Notes under the pieces: model-generated
Database searches by the model: none
Told to the model about the DNA's origin: nothing
Seen by the model: the letters and a program-made list of their open reading frames with translations, nothing else
Translations under genes and position numbers: made by a program
Part shown: positions 27,653-36,376 of the stretch, piece after piece
Layout of the letters: the number at the start of each line of letters is the position of its first letter
Numbering within the stretch: position 1 is the first letter of the stretch
Assembly (NCBI GenBank): GCA_964348185.1
Contig: CAYGBW010000093.1
Location: 10,376 to 74,375 of the forward strand
Direction of reading: 5' to 3'
Origin: CAYGBW01 sp964348185
Lineage (GTDB): Bacteria > Desulfobacterota > BSN033 > WVXP01
DNA length: 64,000 bases

Positions 27653-28573
27653 CTATTTCAGGTCGTAATTCAAAGTCTGTTCCCTTCCTCCGCGGAGGAT
27701 TTCGACAGAGATCGACTGACCGCCCTCCAACCCTTGATAGACTTCAATAGCCTTCTGCGGGTCATCCAGGGAGACGCCGTTGATTCGGCGGACAACATCG
27801 CCGTTTCGCAGGCCCAGTCTGTTGAGGAGGCTTCCCCGTTTGATCGAGAGAAGCTTGAAGCCGTCCGGTTTCTCATCGGTGAAGTTTGGGACGATTCGAA
27901 CCTCGGTCATCAGTTGACTCAGGTTGGACTTGGCCGATTCCATCTCCTCACGGGAAATGGACCAGCGATTCGACCCAAGCCTTCGAACGCCCCTCCCTGC
28001 AACCGTGCTCGGTCCACCCGAAGATGCCATCCTCTTGGGTGGTGCTCGTGACGTTTTCTCCTCCACAGAAAGCTCCAGGATCTCCTTTTTCCCTTCCCGA
28101 AGAAGGACGACTCGATCCTGAAAGATCTGGACCAACTTGGCCTCACCGAGAATCATGTCCCCGATGCGATAGAGGTCCTGCTTTCTGCCCCGTCTGTCTT
28201 GGATGACAGCAAAAGAGTCACCCCCATCTCGGACCGCCGTTCCCTGGAGCTTCACATTCAGAGGCGTCTTGGCCAGATTGATGGCCTGGTCAGAAGGGTC
28301 CGGTTTCGACGCCGGAGGTTTCTCTCCGGGTGGGGGCTCTTCGACCACCGCGTGAAAGATGTTCTTTTTGAGAATTACGGCATAATCGGACCGACGCTTT
28401 GTCTGTCTCTTGAGGGGCTTAGAGGACCGTTGCGTGGGGTGGGCGACCTCATGGAGACCCTTGTTCAGCCGGGTTTCAACAATGCGGGTCGAGACCGTGG
28501 CAAACGCCAGGGCAACCAATCCGATCACCACAAGGTGGACGATCCAAAAATGCCTATTCAAAATCCATTCCAT
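27653..28573 (-). CDS. gspC: Type II secretion inner-membrane coupler GspC
   Basis: Bitopic protein that connects the platform to GspD. Seen: a cytoplasmic stub, one membrane helix (FWIVHLVVIGLVALAFATVS), a proline-rich periplasmic linker, the homology region LNVKLQGTAVRD to YRIGDMILGEAKLVQI, and a C-terminal PDZ-like domain (GLRNGDVVRRINGVSLDDP). The 306-residue length is normal. Its start lies 20 bases inside the isochorismatase-family gene, so the T2SS genes continue that transcript. Confidence 0.92.
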   Translation of the reverse strand: MEWILNRHFWIVHLVVIGLVALAFATVSTRIVETRLNKGLHEVAHPTQRSSKPLKRQTKRRSDYAVILKKNIFHAVVEEPPPGEKPPASKPDPSDQAINLAKTPLNVKLQGTAVRDGGDSFAVIQDRRGRKQDLYRIGDMILGEAKLVQIFQDRVVLLREGKKEILELSVEEKTSRAPPKRMASSGGPSTVAGRGVRRLGSNRWSISREEMESAKSNLSQLMTEVRIVPNFTDEKPDGFKLLSIKRGSLLNRLGLRNGDVVRRINGVSLDDPQKAIEVYQGLEGGQSISVEILRGGREQTLNYDLK

Positions 28574-29195
28574 TACTCGTTAACCTATCAGAATCACAAC
28601 TAATTGTCAACTCCTGTCCCTCTCGGCCACCCCCGCATTTTTCCGACGAATGGGACAAGAATTCCTCCAGCGTCATGACCTGAAGCAGGGGTTCCAGGGG
28701 GGATTGCGCGTAGATGCGCACGGTCCACCGATGGATGTCAGCAGAGTAGGAGGCACAGCAATCCTCCAGGACGATGACCCTGAAGTCATGACAGATTCCG
28801 TCCATGGCCGTGGTGAGCACGCAAACGTGAGTTGTCACCCCCACAACAGCCAGGGTATCCACCCTCCACCCCTTCAGGGTCTCCTCGAGACCGGTCTTGA
28901 AGAAAGCGCTGAAGCGCCGCTTCGGCAAAACGAGATCTCCAGGGGCAGGGAAAAGCTCATCGATCACCTCTGCGCCCGGGGTTCCCTGAATGGCGTGGGG
29001 TTTCATCTTGCCTTTGAAAATAAAGTCCTCAGGGAGATAGCTATCGCATGCAAAGACAATCGGATACTTCATCGTCCTGGCCTGGGCAATCAGCCTCTGG
29101 AGAGAGGGGAGGATGGAACGAGCCTGGGCAGAAATCGGGTATTCAGGCCTGAGGTTGTCTTTGACCATGTCCACGACAATGACAGCAGGGTTCAT
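28554..29195 (-). CDS. Isochorismatase-family cysteine hydrolase
   Basis: Predicted amidase or isochorismatase-like hydrolase (nicotinamidase superfamily). Seen: catalytic Asp in VIVVDMVKDN (about 9), Lys in LPKRRFSAF, and the nucleophile Cys in VVGVTTHVCVLTTAMDG. The 213 residues include a C-terminal tail of about 30 residues that overlaps gspC and has no domain. The ATG overlaps the stop of the tatD remnant (ATGA). It is the first complete gene of the T2SS transcript; a nicotinamidase role (NAD salvage) is one possibility, but the substrate is unknown. Confidence 0.85.
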   Translation of the reverse strand: MNPAVIVVDMVKDNLRPEYPISAQARSILPSLQRLIAQARTMKYPIVFACDSYLPEDFIFKGKMKPHAIQGTPGAEVIDELFPAPGDLVLPKRRFSAFFKTGLEETLKGWRVDTLAVVGVTTHVCVLTTAMDGICHDFRVIVLEDCCASYSADIHRWTVRIYAQSPLEPLLQVMTLEEFLSHSSEKCGGGREGQELTISCDSDRLTSNGMDFE

Positions 29196-29383
29196 TCGAC
29201 CTCCTCCAATCCAAAGAACTCGAACACGGTGCGGGAGGTGGCCAGAGCCTGGGGGCTTGAGGGAGCATCTATCCCAGCGGTGAATATGAATAGGAGGCCA
29301 GCTTTCGAGGCCCAGCTCACGACCTCACCCCGGTCCCTGTCGAACTGGGACATGCTCAGGTGGGCGTGTGAATCGATTAGCAT
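29192..29383 (-). pseudogene. Truncated TatD-family hydrolase (N-terminal remnant)
   Basis: The frame from ATG 29383 begins MLIDSHAHLSMSQFDRD, which is the first metal-binding HxH block of TatD metal-dependent nucleases, and it can be followed in register to about residue 54 (APSSPQALATSRT). It then ends after 63 codons instead of about 255, so the remaining metal ligands and catalytic residues are missing. It lies directly behind a strong promoter and overlaps the isochorismatase-family start, so it is still transcribed and may serve as a leader for the T2SS operon. Confidence 0.75.
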
Positions 29384-29407
29384 GACATCACTTCGCGCAA
29401 CCTCTCG

Positions 29408-29437
29408 ATTGTACTGCCAAGGATAGTCCAAAGTCAA
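29408..29437 (-). promoter_or_regulatory. Promoter for the tatD remnant - T2SS operon
   Basis: Minus strand TTGACT (29432-29437), 18-base spacer, TACAAT (29408-29413), five of six matches in each box. It would drive all genes from 29383 down to the NUDIX gene, as no comparable promoter was found within the run. Confidence 0.55.
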
Positions 29438-29573
29438 CCCGTAGCAAGAACTGTTCCACCCGGTTTTGCTCGGCAGCGGTCTCGACCACCATGAGGAGGG
29501 AAGGCTCGGACCTGATAGCCGATCTCAGAACCGCCCCTAGGCACCCGGAGGGAAATATGGTAGGAATAGTTCC

Positions 29574-31553
29574 ATGATCAAGATCCAAGGACTCACCCGG
29601 TTTTACGGTCATCAAGACATCTTCAGAGACTGCAACCTCCACATCGGACCCTCCGATCGCATCGGACTCATCGGGCCAAACGGAGCAGGGAAGACCACCC
29701 TCCTCAGACTGATTCTCGGTGAGGAACCGCTCAGTGGCGGCGAAATTTCCAGACCCAAAGACCTGAGAATCGGCTCTCTACCTCAGAACCTGGTCGATTT
29801 CAAAGGGAAAACGATTCTCGAACTGGTCACGGACACGGCTGGGGACCTGAAGAGGATCCAACGGGAACTCCATGAAACAACCCGGTCCCTGGAAAACGCC
29901 CGGATTCGCGATGAAATCGTTCGATTGACCGAGCGTCAAGGTCGTCTCCACGAGGTTTTCGACCGCTTGGGAGGCTATCAGCTAGAAGCTCAGGCCAAAA
30001 GGATCATTCTGGGATTGGGGTTTGCCGAGAAGGACTTTGAGAGGCCCATTGAACAGCTCAGCGGGGGATGGATGATGCGGGCAGCCATGGCACGGATTCT
30101 GCTGTCGAACCCGGATTTGATCCTCCTCGATGAACCCACCAACCATCTTGATCTCGAGTCCCTGCTGTGGATGGAAGACTATCTGAAACAGAACGTCTCG
30201 GCCCTCGTCCTGGTCTCCCATGATCGTGTCTTCCTCAACAACGTGGTCACCCGGATCGTAGAGATCGATGGAGGGAAGTTGATTTCCTATGCCGGCAATT
30301 ACGATTTCTACGAAGAGGAGAGAGAGAAACGATTGAAGATCCATCAGGCCGCCTATGAGAACCAGCAGGAAAAGATCCGCCAGATCGAGCGATTCATCGA
30401 GAGAAATCGGGTTCGCAAGGATCGTGCCAGGCAGGTTCAGGGCCGGATAAAAATGCTGGAGAAAATGGAACGGATCGACCCCCCCCTTCGTCATGACACC
30501 CTCGACTTTCATTTTCCCCCTCCCCCTCGGGCCCCGAAGACCCTCATTGAATTGAAGGACGTTTCCATATCGTTCAATGGGAAAAGGATCTACGACCGAA
30601 TCAATCTCTCTGTTCAAAGGGGGGACCGGATCGCCTTTCTGGGACCCAATGGAGCGGGTAAGACCACTCTCATGAAGATTCTGAGAAAAGACGTCAACTT
30701 CGAAGGGGAGAGGCGCGTGGTGACAGGGGTTCATATCGCCGCTTTTTCTCAGGAACAGATGGACCGGCTCGCTCCTCAACACACGGTGCTCCAAGAGCTT
30801 ATCGCTGTGGCAGGAAATCAACCGCAAGGGCAGTTGAGAAGTCTGCTGGGTGCCTTTCTCTTCAAAGGAGACGACGTTTTCAAGAGAGTATCGATCCTCA
30901 GCGGAGGGGAGAGGAGCCGTCTCCTCCTCTGCAAGATCCTGGTGCAACCGGCTAACCTTTTGCTCCTCGACGAACCCACCAATCATCTCGACATTCCCTC
31001 CAGGAAGATCCTGGAGTTGGCCCTTCAGCGCTATGAAGGAACCCTGTGCCTCATCACCCACGACCGCCATCTGATCAACGCGGTCGCGAGAAAGGTTTGG
31101 GTCATTCGAAACCAGAAGGTAGAGATCTATCCGGGAAATTTCGATGACTTTCAGTCAATTTGGAAGAGGGGGCAGTCTCCTCCTGCCCCGACTTGGAATG
31201 GGTCTTACCGCCATGAGAAAGTAGCTTCCGGCAAAAGGACTTCCACTCAGAAGCGGGTGGAAGCGGAATGGCGAAACCGATTCTTTCGGGAGGCAGCACC
31301 CCTGAGGGAGCGACTCACCGCATTGGAGAGAAACATCGTTGAAACGACCAAAGGGCTGGATCGAATCACCGGGCAACTGGCCAGGGAGGAGACCTACCAA
31401 GACCCTCAGAGGTCACAACAACTGAGCGAAACCTACCACCAAATGAAAACACAGGTCGCAGAGTGGACTCGCCAATGGGAGTCGACAGCCTTGGACCTGG
31501 AGGACCTGGAGGAGAGGTTTAAGGATCTTAAACCCACCGCTGAGAATGAATGA
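29574..31553 (+). CDS. ABC-F family ATP-binding protein
   Basis: Soluble tandem ABC ATPase without membrane domains; ABC-F proteins bind the ribosomal E site and adjust translation or rescue stalled ribosomes. Seen in 659 residues: ABC1 with GPNGAGKTT, signature LSGGWMMRA and LLDEPTNHLD; a linker helical pair around 240-300 (RKDRARQVQGRIKMLE); ABC2 with a second GPNGAGKTT, LSGGERSRLLL and LLDEPTNHLD; and a C-terminal coiled-coil tail from about 570. The layout resembles Uup/YdiF-type proteins. A role in antibiotic resistance cannot be claimed from sequence. Confidence 0.92.
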   Translation: MIKIQGLTRFYGHQDIFRDCNLHIGPSDRIGLIGPNGAGKTTLLRLILGEEPLSGGEISRPKDLRIGSLPQNLVDFKGKTILELVTDTAGDLKRIQRELHETTRSLENARIRDEIVRLTERQGRLHEVFDRLGGYQLEAQAKRIILGLGFAEKDFERPIEQLSGGWMMRAAMARILLSNPDLILLDEPTNHLDLESLLWMEDYLKQNVSALVLVSHDRVFLNNVVTRIVEIDGGKLISYAGNYDFYEEEREKRLKIHQAAYENQQEKIRQIERFIERNRVRKDRARQVQGRIKMLEKMERIDPPLRHDTLDFHFPPPPRAPKTLIELKDVSISFNGKRIYDRINLSVQRGDRIAFLGPNGAGKTTLMKILRKDVNFEGERRVVTGVHIAAFSQEQMDRLAPQHTVLQELIAVAGNQPQGQLRSLLGAFLFKGDDVFKRVSILSGGERSRLLLCKILVQPANLLLLDEPTNHLDIPSRKILELALQRYEGTLCLITHDRHLINAVARKVWVIRNQKVEIYPGNFDDFQSIWKRGQSPPAPTWNGSYRHEKVASGKRTSTQKRVEAEWRNRFFREAAPLRERLTALERNIVETTKGLDRITGQLAREETYQDPQRSQQLSETYHQMKTQVAEWTRQWESTALDLEDLEERFKDLKPTAENE

Positions 31554-31654
31554 TCTGGGGTGTGGATGATGAGATATGAGGTGGGAGAGGTGAGAATTGA
31601 GATCGGGTCCATCCCCGTTTCACGAATCACCCATCATCAGGGGGACGTCGTAAA

Positions 31655-33289
31655 TCAGGGGGCTGACTCTTCGGAGTTGGAGGGTTGCGTGGACCCTTTG
31701 GGGTGCCGCTTCATTTCAATAGCCTCGACGATGAGATTCAGGATACGGTTGACTTGGAAGGGTTTGCTGATCACCATGTCTATCCCCTTATCGTTCAACT
31801 TCTCTCCATCCGTCCCGACTCCCCACCCGGTAACCAGCGCCACAGGAACCCTTGGGTCTGTCTCTTTGATGATTCTGGCGACCTCCCATCCCGAGATTTC
31901 GGGCATGCCGAGGTCTGTGAAAACCAAGTCGTAGGGGCCTGTTTTGAAAAGGGCAATGCCATGTTTTGCATTGTCTGCGACCGTGACGTTGTGGCCTGCG
32001 AGGGATAGGATTTCTCTCAAATTGTCCCGGATTCGCTTATCATCATCGATCACCAGAACGTTTGCCCTCCGCCCGGGCCTGGGGGGTCTCTCCGCCTCAC
32101 TCTCCTCGAGGGCCTTCAGGGAGACAGGCAGCTGAATGGTAAAAGTGGTTCCCTTTCCAGGCTCACTCTTTGCCAGAAGATTTCCGCCATGTCTACGGAT
32201 GATCCCGTAGGAGACACTTAACCCGAGGCCGCTGCTGCTCGACCCTTTGGTCGTGAAGAAGGGCTGAAAGACGCGTTCCAGGTCCTCCGGCGCAATCCCT
32301 CTCCCTGTATCCTGGATGTGGATGGTGTTCATCCGTCGGTCGGTTTCGGTCTTAATCGTTAGATTTCCTCCACCCGACATGGAATCAATGGCATTCAGGA
32401 CCAGGTTCGTCAGAACCTCCCTTAGCTCCGAGGGATTGCCGGCCACCGGGGGAAGCTGTCTCCGGTCTTCCTGGACCTCAACCCGGATTCCTTCTGCCTC
32501 GGCCGTGCTCTTCCAGCGAGGCCGGGTGAGCTCGATCACATCGCGGATCACCTCGTTCAGGTCGACCCTTGCGTAATCCTCTTCGCCCCTGGTTTGGGTA
32601 TAATCCTGAATTCTCCGAATGATCTCCGCGCCATCCAAAGCAGCTTGCTCGATGAGTGTCAGCCCTTCGAGAAGGTAAGGATTCGACTCCCGTCTCTCTG
32701 GCCCTGTATGCTTGGAGAGGTTGAGTTTCAAAAGTTGCGCCCTGCCCAGAATAGCGGCAAGCAGGTTGTTGAAGTCATGGGCCACCCCGAGTGCCATCTC
32801 ACCGAGGGCCCGGAGTCTTTCAACCTGGATCATCCGTTCATTGAACCGCGCCTGGTCCGTATAATCGATCAGAAGGGCAATCGACCCACAGTAGGCCGCT
32901 CCCCTAAAAAGCGAGGACACGGAGACCAGAATCGGCATGACAAGCCCGTCCCCGCGGCGAAGAAGGGTCTGATAAGTGGAATCGGCCGCGGCCTTTCTCT
33001 GATTCCACTGCTGCTGGACACGCTGGTGTTCTTCCGGGACGACCACCTCGCTCCAATGTTTCCCCTTCAGGGCTTCAGGAGTATCATACCCGAGCGTCCG
33101 AGCTGCGCCCTCGTTGGCAAAGACACAGAACCCCCTTTCATCCTCAATCCAGATTCCATCCTTTAGGGCTGTGAGAACGCGCTCTCCGAACTGCTTGCCC
33201 TCCTCCCACACGACCCGCCGGTTTCTTCGCCCCTCTCCTCTGGTTCTCTCCGTCCTTCCTTTGCGAGCCCTGGTTTGATGCACTCTCAT
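31655..33289 (-). CDS. Hybrid PAS - histidine kinase - receiver protein
   Basis: Seen in order: PAS domain (GIWIEDERGFCVFANEGAAR), dimerisation domain with H-box ALGVAHDFNNLLAAILG, HATPase domain (N box VLNAIDSM, GLGLSVSYGI), and a C-terminal receiver with VLVIDDD and phosphoacceptor Asp in LVFTDLGMPEISG. No membrane segment is present, so it senses a cytoplasmic signal or redox/ligand state through PAS. ATG 33289 is preferred over 33313 since AGGGG lies 5 to 9 bases upstream and a promoter at 33333-33361 leaves a 37-base leader. No partner response regulator lies adjacent. Confidence 0.88.
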   Translation of the reverse strand: MRVHQTRARKGRTERTRGEGRRNRRVVWEEGKQFGERVLTALKDGIWIEDERGFCVFANEGAARTLGYDTPEALKGKHWSEVVVPEEHQRVQQQWNQRKAAADSTYQTLLRRGDGLVMPILVSVSSLFRGAAYCGSIALLIDYTDQARFNERMIQVERLRALGEMALGVAHDFNNLLAAILGRAQLLKLNLSKHTGPERRESNPYLLEGLTLIEQAALDGAEIIRRIQDYTQTRGEEDYARVDLNEVIRDVIELTRPRWKSTAEAEGIRVEVQEDRRQLPPVAGNPSELREVLTNLVLNAIDSMSGGGNLTIKTETDRRMNTIHIQDTGRGIAPEDLERVFQPFFTTKGSSSSGLGLSVSYGIIRRHGGNLLAKSEPGKGTTFTIQLPVSLKALEESEAERPPRPGRRANVLVIDDDKRIRDNLREILSLAGHNVTVADNAKHGIALFKTGPYDLVFTDLGMPEISGWEVARIIKETDPRVPVALVTGWGVGTDGEKLNDKGIDMVISKPFQVNRILNLIVEAIEMKRHPKGSTQPSNSEESAP

Positions 33290-33332
33290 CAAAACCCCTG
33301 AAGGCAAAACCATGTGGCTGTCTCTTTTCTAA

Positions 33333-33361
33333 ACTATATAAGTATGTTGGGGAAGAGTCAA
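33333..33361 (-). promoter_or_regulatory. Sigma-70 promoter of the hybrid kinase gene
   Basis: Minus strand TTGACT (33356-33361), 17-base spacer, TATAGT (33333-33338). It is back to back with the M23 promoter at 33423. Confidence 0.58.
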
Positions 33362-33422
33362 CTCGAGCCAAATCCCGCCCAACGCCCCAATTGGGCAGAT
33401 GGCGCTTTTTGAGAGTTTTCGG

Positions 33423-33451
33423 TTGAAAGACGGGGGCGAACCCACTATAAT
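33423..33451 (+). promoter_or_regulatory. Sigma-70 promoter of the M23 peptidase gene
   Basis: TTGAAA (33423-33428), 17-base spacer, perfect TATAAT (33446-33451), with the start codon 27 bases downstream. Confidence 0.62.
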
Positions 33452-33477
33452 TTGCAGAAACAAGAGGGACTTAGAAG

Positions 33478-34365
33478 ATGGTCCGCCTTTTATGGCTTCT
33501 GCCCCTTGCGGCTATTCTACTGTTACCAGGGGGGAGGGTTTCGTCCTCGGAAGACACCCTCCAGGTGACGTGGTTTCCCCGTGTTGCCATGCAGGGCGAT
33601 GTCTGCCTTGTGACCGTCTCGGGTCCACAATCGTGGGAATCGGTCCGCGGGGAGTTTCTGGGACAAGAGTTTCCGATGGCTTCGGCGAGGGGGAAGGGCA
33701 CTTTTCAAGGACTCCTTGGGATTGACATGAATGCCAGCCCAGGGGTTCACAGGCTCGTGGTTATCGCCAGAGGGACGGATCAGGGGATCATCGAAAAAGT
33801 CTCTCAGGTTCGGGTGGAGAAGGCGAACTTTGGTACTCAGAGGTTGACCCTGCCCCGGGCCCTGGTGGAACTGGATGAGAAAACCCTTGAACGGGTGATG
33901 AAAGAGAACATCCGAATGCGTGCTCTGTTGAAAAACTATCGGGGCGAGAGACTCTGGAATGGGGCCTTTATCCGTCCTGTTGCAGGGGAAGTCACCACGG
34001 CGTTTGGTCTCCGTCGTATCCTCAACGATCAGCCTAGAAGCCCGCATACGGGTGTTGACTTGCGGGCACCCGAGGGAACCCCAGTGCGGGCCTGTAATAG
34101 CGGCGTTGCTGTTCTGTTTGATGAACTGTTCTTTTCCGGGAAATCGGTCGTCCTCGATCACGGCTGGGGCGTGTACTCAATGTATTTCCACCTGTCAAAG
34201 GCCCTGGTCCAGGAGGGAGATTCGGTGACCAAGGGAGAGATCATCGGTCTCGCAGGATCCACGGGGAGAGCCACGGGGCCCCACCTCCATTGGGGAATCA
34301 GGCTCAACGGGGCGAGAGTCGATCCCCTTTCCATCATCGAATTGACTGAACACCTGGAGGAATGA
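33478..34365 (+). CDS. Secreted M23 (LytM) family metallopeptidase
   Basis: Predicted zinc endopeptidase cutting peptidoglycan cross-links. Seen: signal peptide (LLWLLPLAAILLLPGG), an N-terminal beta domain, and the C-terminal LytM domain with HTGVDLRAPEGTPV (His and Asp ligands), SMYFHLS and the terminal HLHWGIRLNG motif, so the zinc site and catalytic histidines are complete. The 295-residue length is usual. The bactofilin gene follows at 94 bases; M23 peptidases beside bactofilins are a known pairing in cell-shape control, which suggests a morphogenetic role. Confidence 0.9.
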   Translation: MVRLLWLLPLAAILLLPGGRVSSSEDTLQVTWFPRVAMQGDVCLVTVSGPQSWESVRGEFLGQEFPMASARGKGTFQGLLGIDMNASPGVHRLVVIARGTDQGIIEKVSQVRVEKANFGTQRLTLPRALVELDEKTLERVMKENIRMRALLKNYRGERLWNGAFIRPVAGEVTTAFGLRRILNDQPRSPHTGVDLRAPEGTPVRACNSGVAVLFDELFFSGKSVVLDHGWGVYSMYFHLSKALVQEGDSVTKGEIIGLAGSTGRATGPHLHWGIRLNGARVDPLSIIELTEHLEE

Positions 34366-34459
34366 TGGTCAAGGGTCTTCAGGGTCGAGTGACCGTCTAT
34401 TCATAAAGCATCTCTTTTCGGTTAGAGTCTATCGAAGGAGCTATTTCAGGGGAGACGTT

Positions 34460-34855
34460 ATGGCAAAGAACGACGAGGTGGTTGAGAGTTTCCTGGGTGA
34501 CAAAACCCGGCTTGAGGGTACGCTTCGGTTCAGCGGTAGCCTGACGCTGCTCGGGAAGTTTAAGGGGAAGATTACAGGGGGGGAAGAGGTCGTTTTGGGG
34601 GAGAACTCCGAATCAGAAGCGGACGTGGAGGCGGGTCGTGTGACCGTCCACGGAAATGTGGCGGGGAGCCTCAAGGCAGAAAAACGGGTCGAAATCCACA
34701 AGATGGCCCAAGTGGAAGCCGACGTCACGACGTCCAGCCTGATTGTTCACGAGGGATCCCTCTTTGAAGGCAGATGCTTCATGAAGAGGCAGAGTGGTAG
34801 GCAGGCCAGGGGGAAGATCGTTGACTTAAGGGACGGCTGGATCCTGGGAGACTGA
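34460..34855 (+). CDS. Bactofilin (polymer-forming cytoskeletal protein)
   Basis: Bactofilins form filaments through a right-handed beta-helix and localise cell-wall enzymes. Seen in 131 residues: short N-terminal tail, then FLGDKTRLEGTLRFSGSLTL followed by regular six-residue turns (LGKFKGKITGGEEVVLGENS, AGRVTVHGNVAGSLKAEKRV) and a short basic C-terminal tail. GGGGAG precedes the ATG. Its placement after an M23 peptidase supports a shape or septum function; the precise role is inferred. Confidence 0.9.
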   Translation: MAKNDEVVESFLGDKTRLEGTLRFSGSLTLLGKFKGKITGGEEVVLGENSESEADVEAGRVTVHGNVAGSLKAEKRVEIHKMAQVEADVTTSSLIVHEGSLFEGRCFMKRQSGRQARGKIVDLRDGWILGD

Positions 34856-34919
34856 TTCCCCCGCCTCCAATTCCAAAGGAAATCCTCCAGGGTCGGGGAC
34901 ATTTTTCAGTGACGACTCC

Positions 34920-36119
34920 CTAGGGTTTTACAATGAGGGAGGGTTCAGCTTTTTTCTTCTCCGCGTCCCGGGCCACAATAGCGTAGATCGATCGCATCAC
35001 CAGGTTCAAAAGGAAAGGATTGGGCTCAAGGTCGCGAGGCGCGAAACGCAGGTCGATGCTGGCAGCCAGAGCTGCCCGGGCCCTGTCCTCTTTTCCCTCC
35101 TTTAGGAGGATGTAAGCCATCTCCTCAAGCCGTCTTTTGTACCGTAGCCTGTTGTTGTCAGGAAACAGTTCAATCATGGCCTTCTGATACGTCTCCTGGA
35201 GCCGTGTCTCTTTCTGTACCGGGTTCAAGACGAGACGGCTCTCTTCAGCCTCCTCAATGAGTTCGGCATATTTCCGAACGTCTTCCGGGGGGAGAAACCA
35301 GGAAGAGAACGGTTCGATCTGAAATAGGTCTGACGAGTTCCTAAGGAGACGGGGGTCTCTCTGGATCGCATCCTCATCGAGGAAAAGAAAGGCAGGGGGT
35401 GTCTCCATCCGCTCCACCCTGGCTAGATCCCCTTTCGAGGCAAGATAGGGGGCGGGAGGGACCTCTCCCCGTTCCTCGGTCAATTGTGCAGCCTCCTCAA
35501 GAAGAAATCGACAATAGCCTGCATCCACCTCCACGACGGGGACTCGTCCAGGAGCGCTAATCGACTGGTAGAATTCTCTGAAACCCCTTTTTGTCGTCTC
35601 CATCCCATTGAATTCGATCAGGCCTCGGGTGTCGCTCACAATCCCTTGGAACAGATGGAGGCCCTTGGGCTTGCGTGGGATCCTCAGAAAGACAATGCGA
35701 ACCCCCTCGGAATCGACGCCGCTGATAAACCCCTTTGCCTGGTCTTCGACGGGGGGACGAAGAACCGAAGGCTCTGGTGTCTCTTCTCCTACCCGTTCAA
35801 TGGGGACCCCCCGCTGTTCAATGCGATAGAGGGATCTTCTAATGCCTTTGAGTATTCCCTTATCCGAAACAGACCCGAGAAGAGCTTGGAGGAGCCTGGC
35901 CATTCTCTCGGTCGGGACGCCGCCCATGGCAGCGACGATCGCCATGTCCTTTTCATAGAGTCCGCCGAGGTGGGTTCGTATCGCCTGAAGCGATATCTCC
36001 AGGGAGTCCCCCCTGTCTTCGTGGCTCTTGATGTCCTGCAACAGACCTTCAACCGCCGAGGCAGTCTCAGGAGCAAGCGCCTCGGGTGTCCTTTTCCTTT
36101 TTCCTTTCTTCTTCATCAC
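34920..36119 (-). CDS. Conserved-looking protein of unknown function, 399 residues
   Basis: I do not recognise a family. The product starts with a Lys/Arg-rich tail (KKKGKRKRTPE), is mostly soluble and highly charged, and lacks a signal peptide or membrane helix. Residues about 15-115 are helical (VEGLLQDIKSHEDRGDSLEI), the middle about 130-220 has alternating strands, and the last 100 residues are helical again (RLRYKRRLEEMAYILLKEGK), possibly a repeat-type scaffold. Codon use resembles the neighbours. It is a single gene convergent with the bactofilin. Confidence 0.6.
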   Translation of the reverse strand: MMKKKGKRKRTPEALAPETASAVEGLLQDIKSHEDRGDSLEISLQAIRTHLGGLYEKDMAIVAAMGGVPTERMARLLQALLGSVSDKGILKGIRRSLYRIEQRGVPIERVGEETPEPSVLRPPVEDQAKGFISGVDSEGVRIVFLRIPRKPKGLHLFQGIVSDTRGLIEFNGMETTKRGFREFYQSISAPGRVPVVEVDAGYCRFLLEEAAQLTEERGEVPPAPYLASKGDLARVERMETPPAFLFLDEDAIQRDPRLLRNSSDLFQIEPFSSWFLPPEDVRKYAELIEEAEESRLVLNPVQKETRLQETYQKAMIELFPDNNRLRYKRRLEEMAYILLKEGKEDRARAALAASIDLRFAPRDLEPNPFLLNLVMRSIYAIVARDAEKKKAEPSLIVKP

Positions 36120-36209
36120 ATCCTATCGTCTCTTTTTCAGGAGGTCGTCTTGTTTGATTCACTTCAGAGGGAAAGAGCCTATTGAGTGCAAAGGCCCCCC
36201 TCCCGGGCT

Positions 36210-36306
36210 AGGTTAGAGGAGCAGCCCTGCGGGCTTTGAGGCTGGAGGCAAGGTACTCCTGGCCTCAAACCTCGAGCGAAGCGACAGCGGAGCGGTCCTC
36301 CAACCT
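36210..36306. repeat. 97-bp palindromic dispersed repeat, copy 1
   Basis: The ends (AGGTTAGAGGA at 36210 and TCCTCCAACCT ending at 36306) are inverted repeats with one mismatch, and an inner stem TTTGAGGC/GCCTCAAA is present. A second copy of the same length and orientation lies at 39616-39712, about three quarters identical without gaps; CAAACCTCGAGCGAAGCGA is shared exactly. It could fold into a long RNA or DNA hairpin. Confidence 0.75.
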
Positions 36307-36376
36307 AAGATCACGAAGAGACCAGCCGTCCTTTGTGTCTTTCGTTGATTCTAAGGTTCTGTTGACGGAGATATGT

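Noticed and set aside
25928..28051. 707-codon plus-strand frame opposite gspD and gspC
   Set aside because: It is antisense to two well-supported genes, is rich in low-complexity His, Asp and Gly residues, has no domain and exists because of the codon bias of the real genes.
29388..29642. 84-codon minus-strand frame near the ABC-F start
   Set aside because: It spans the promoter of the tatD remnant and the 5' end of the ABC-F gene; no domain or ribosome site.
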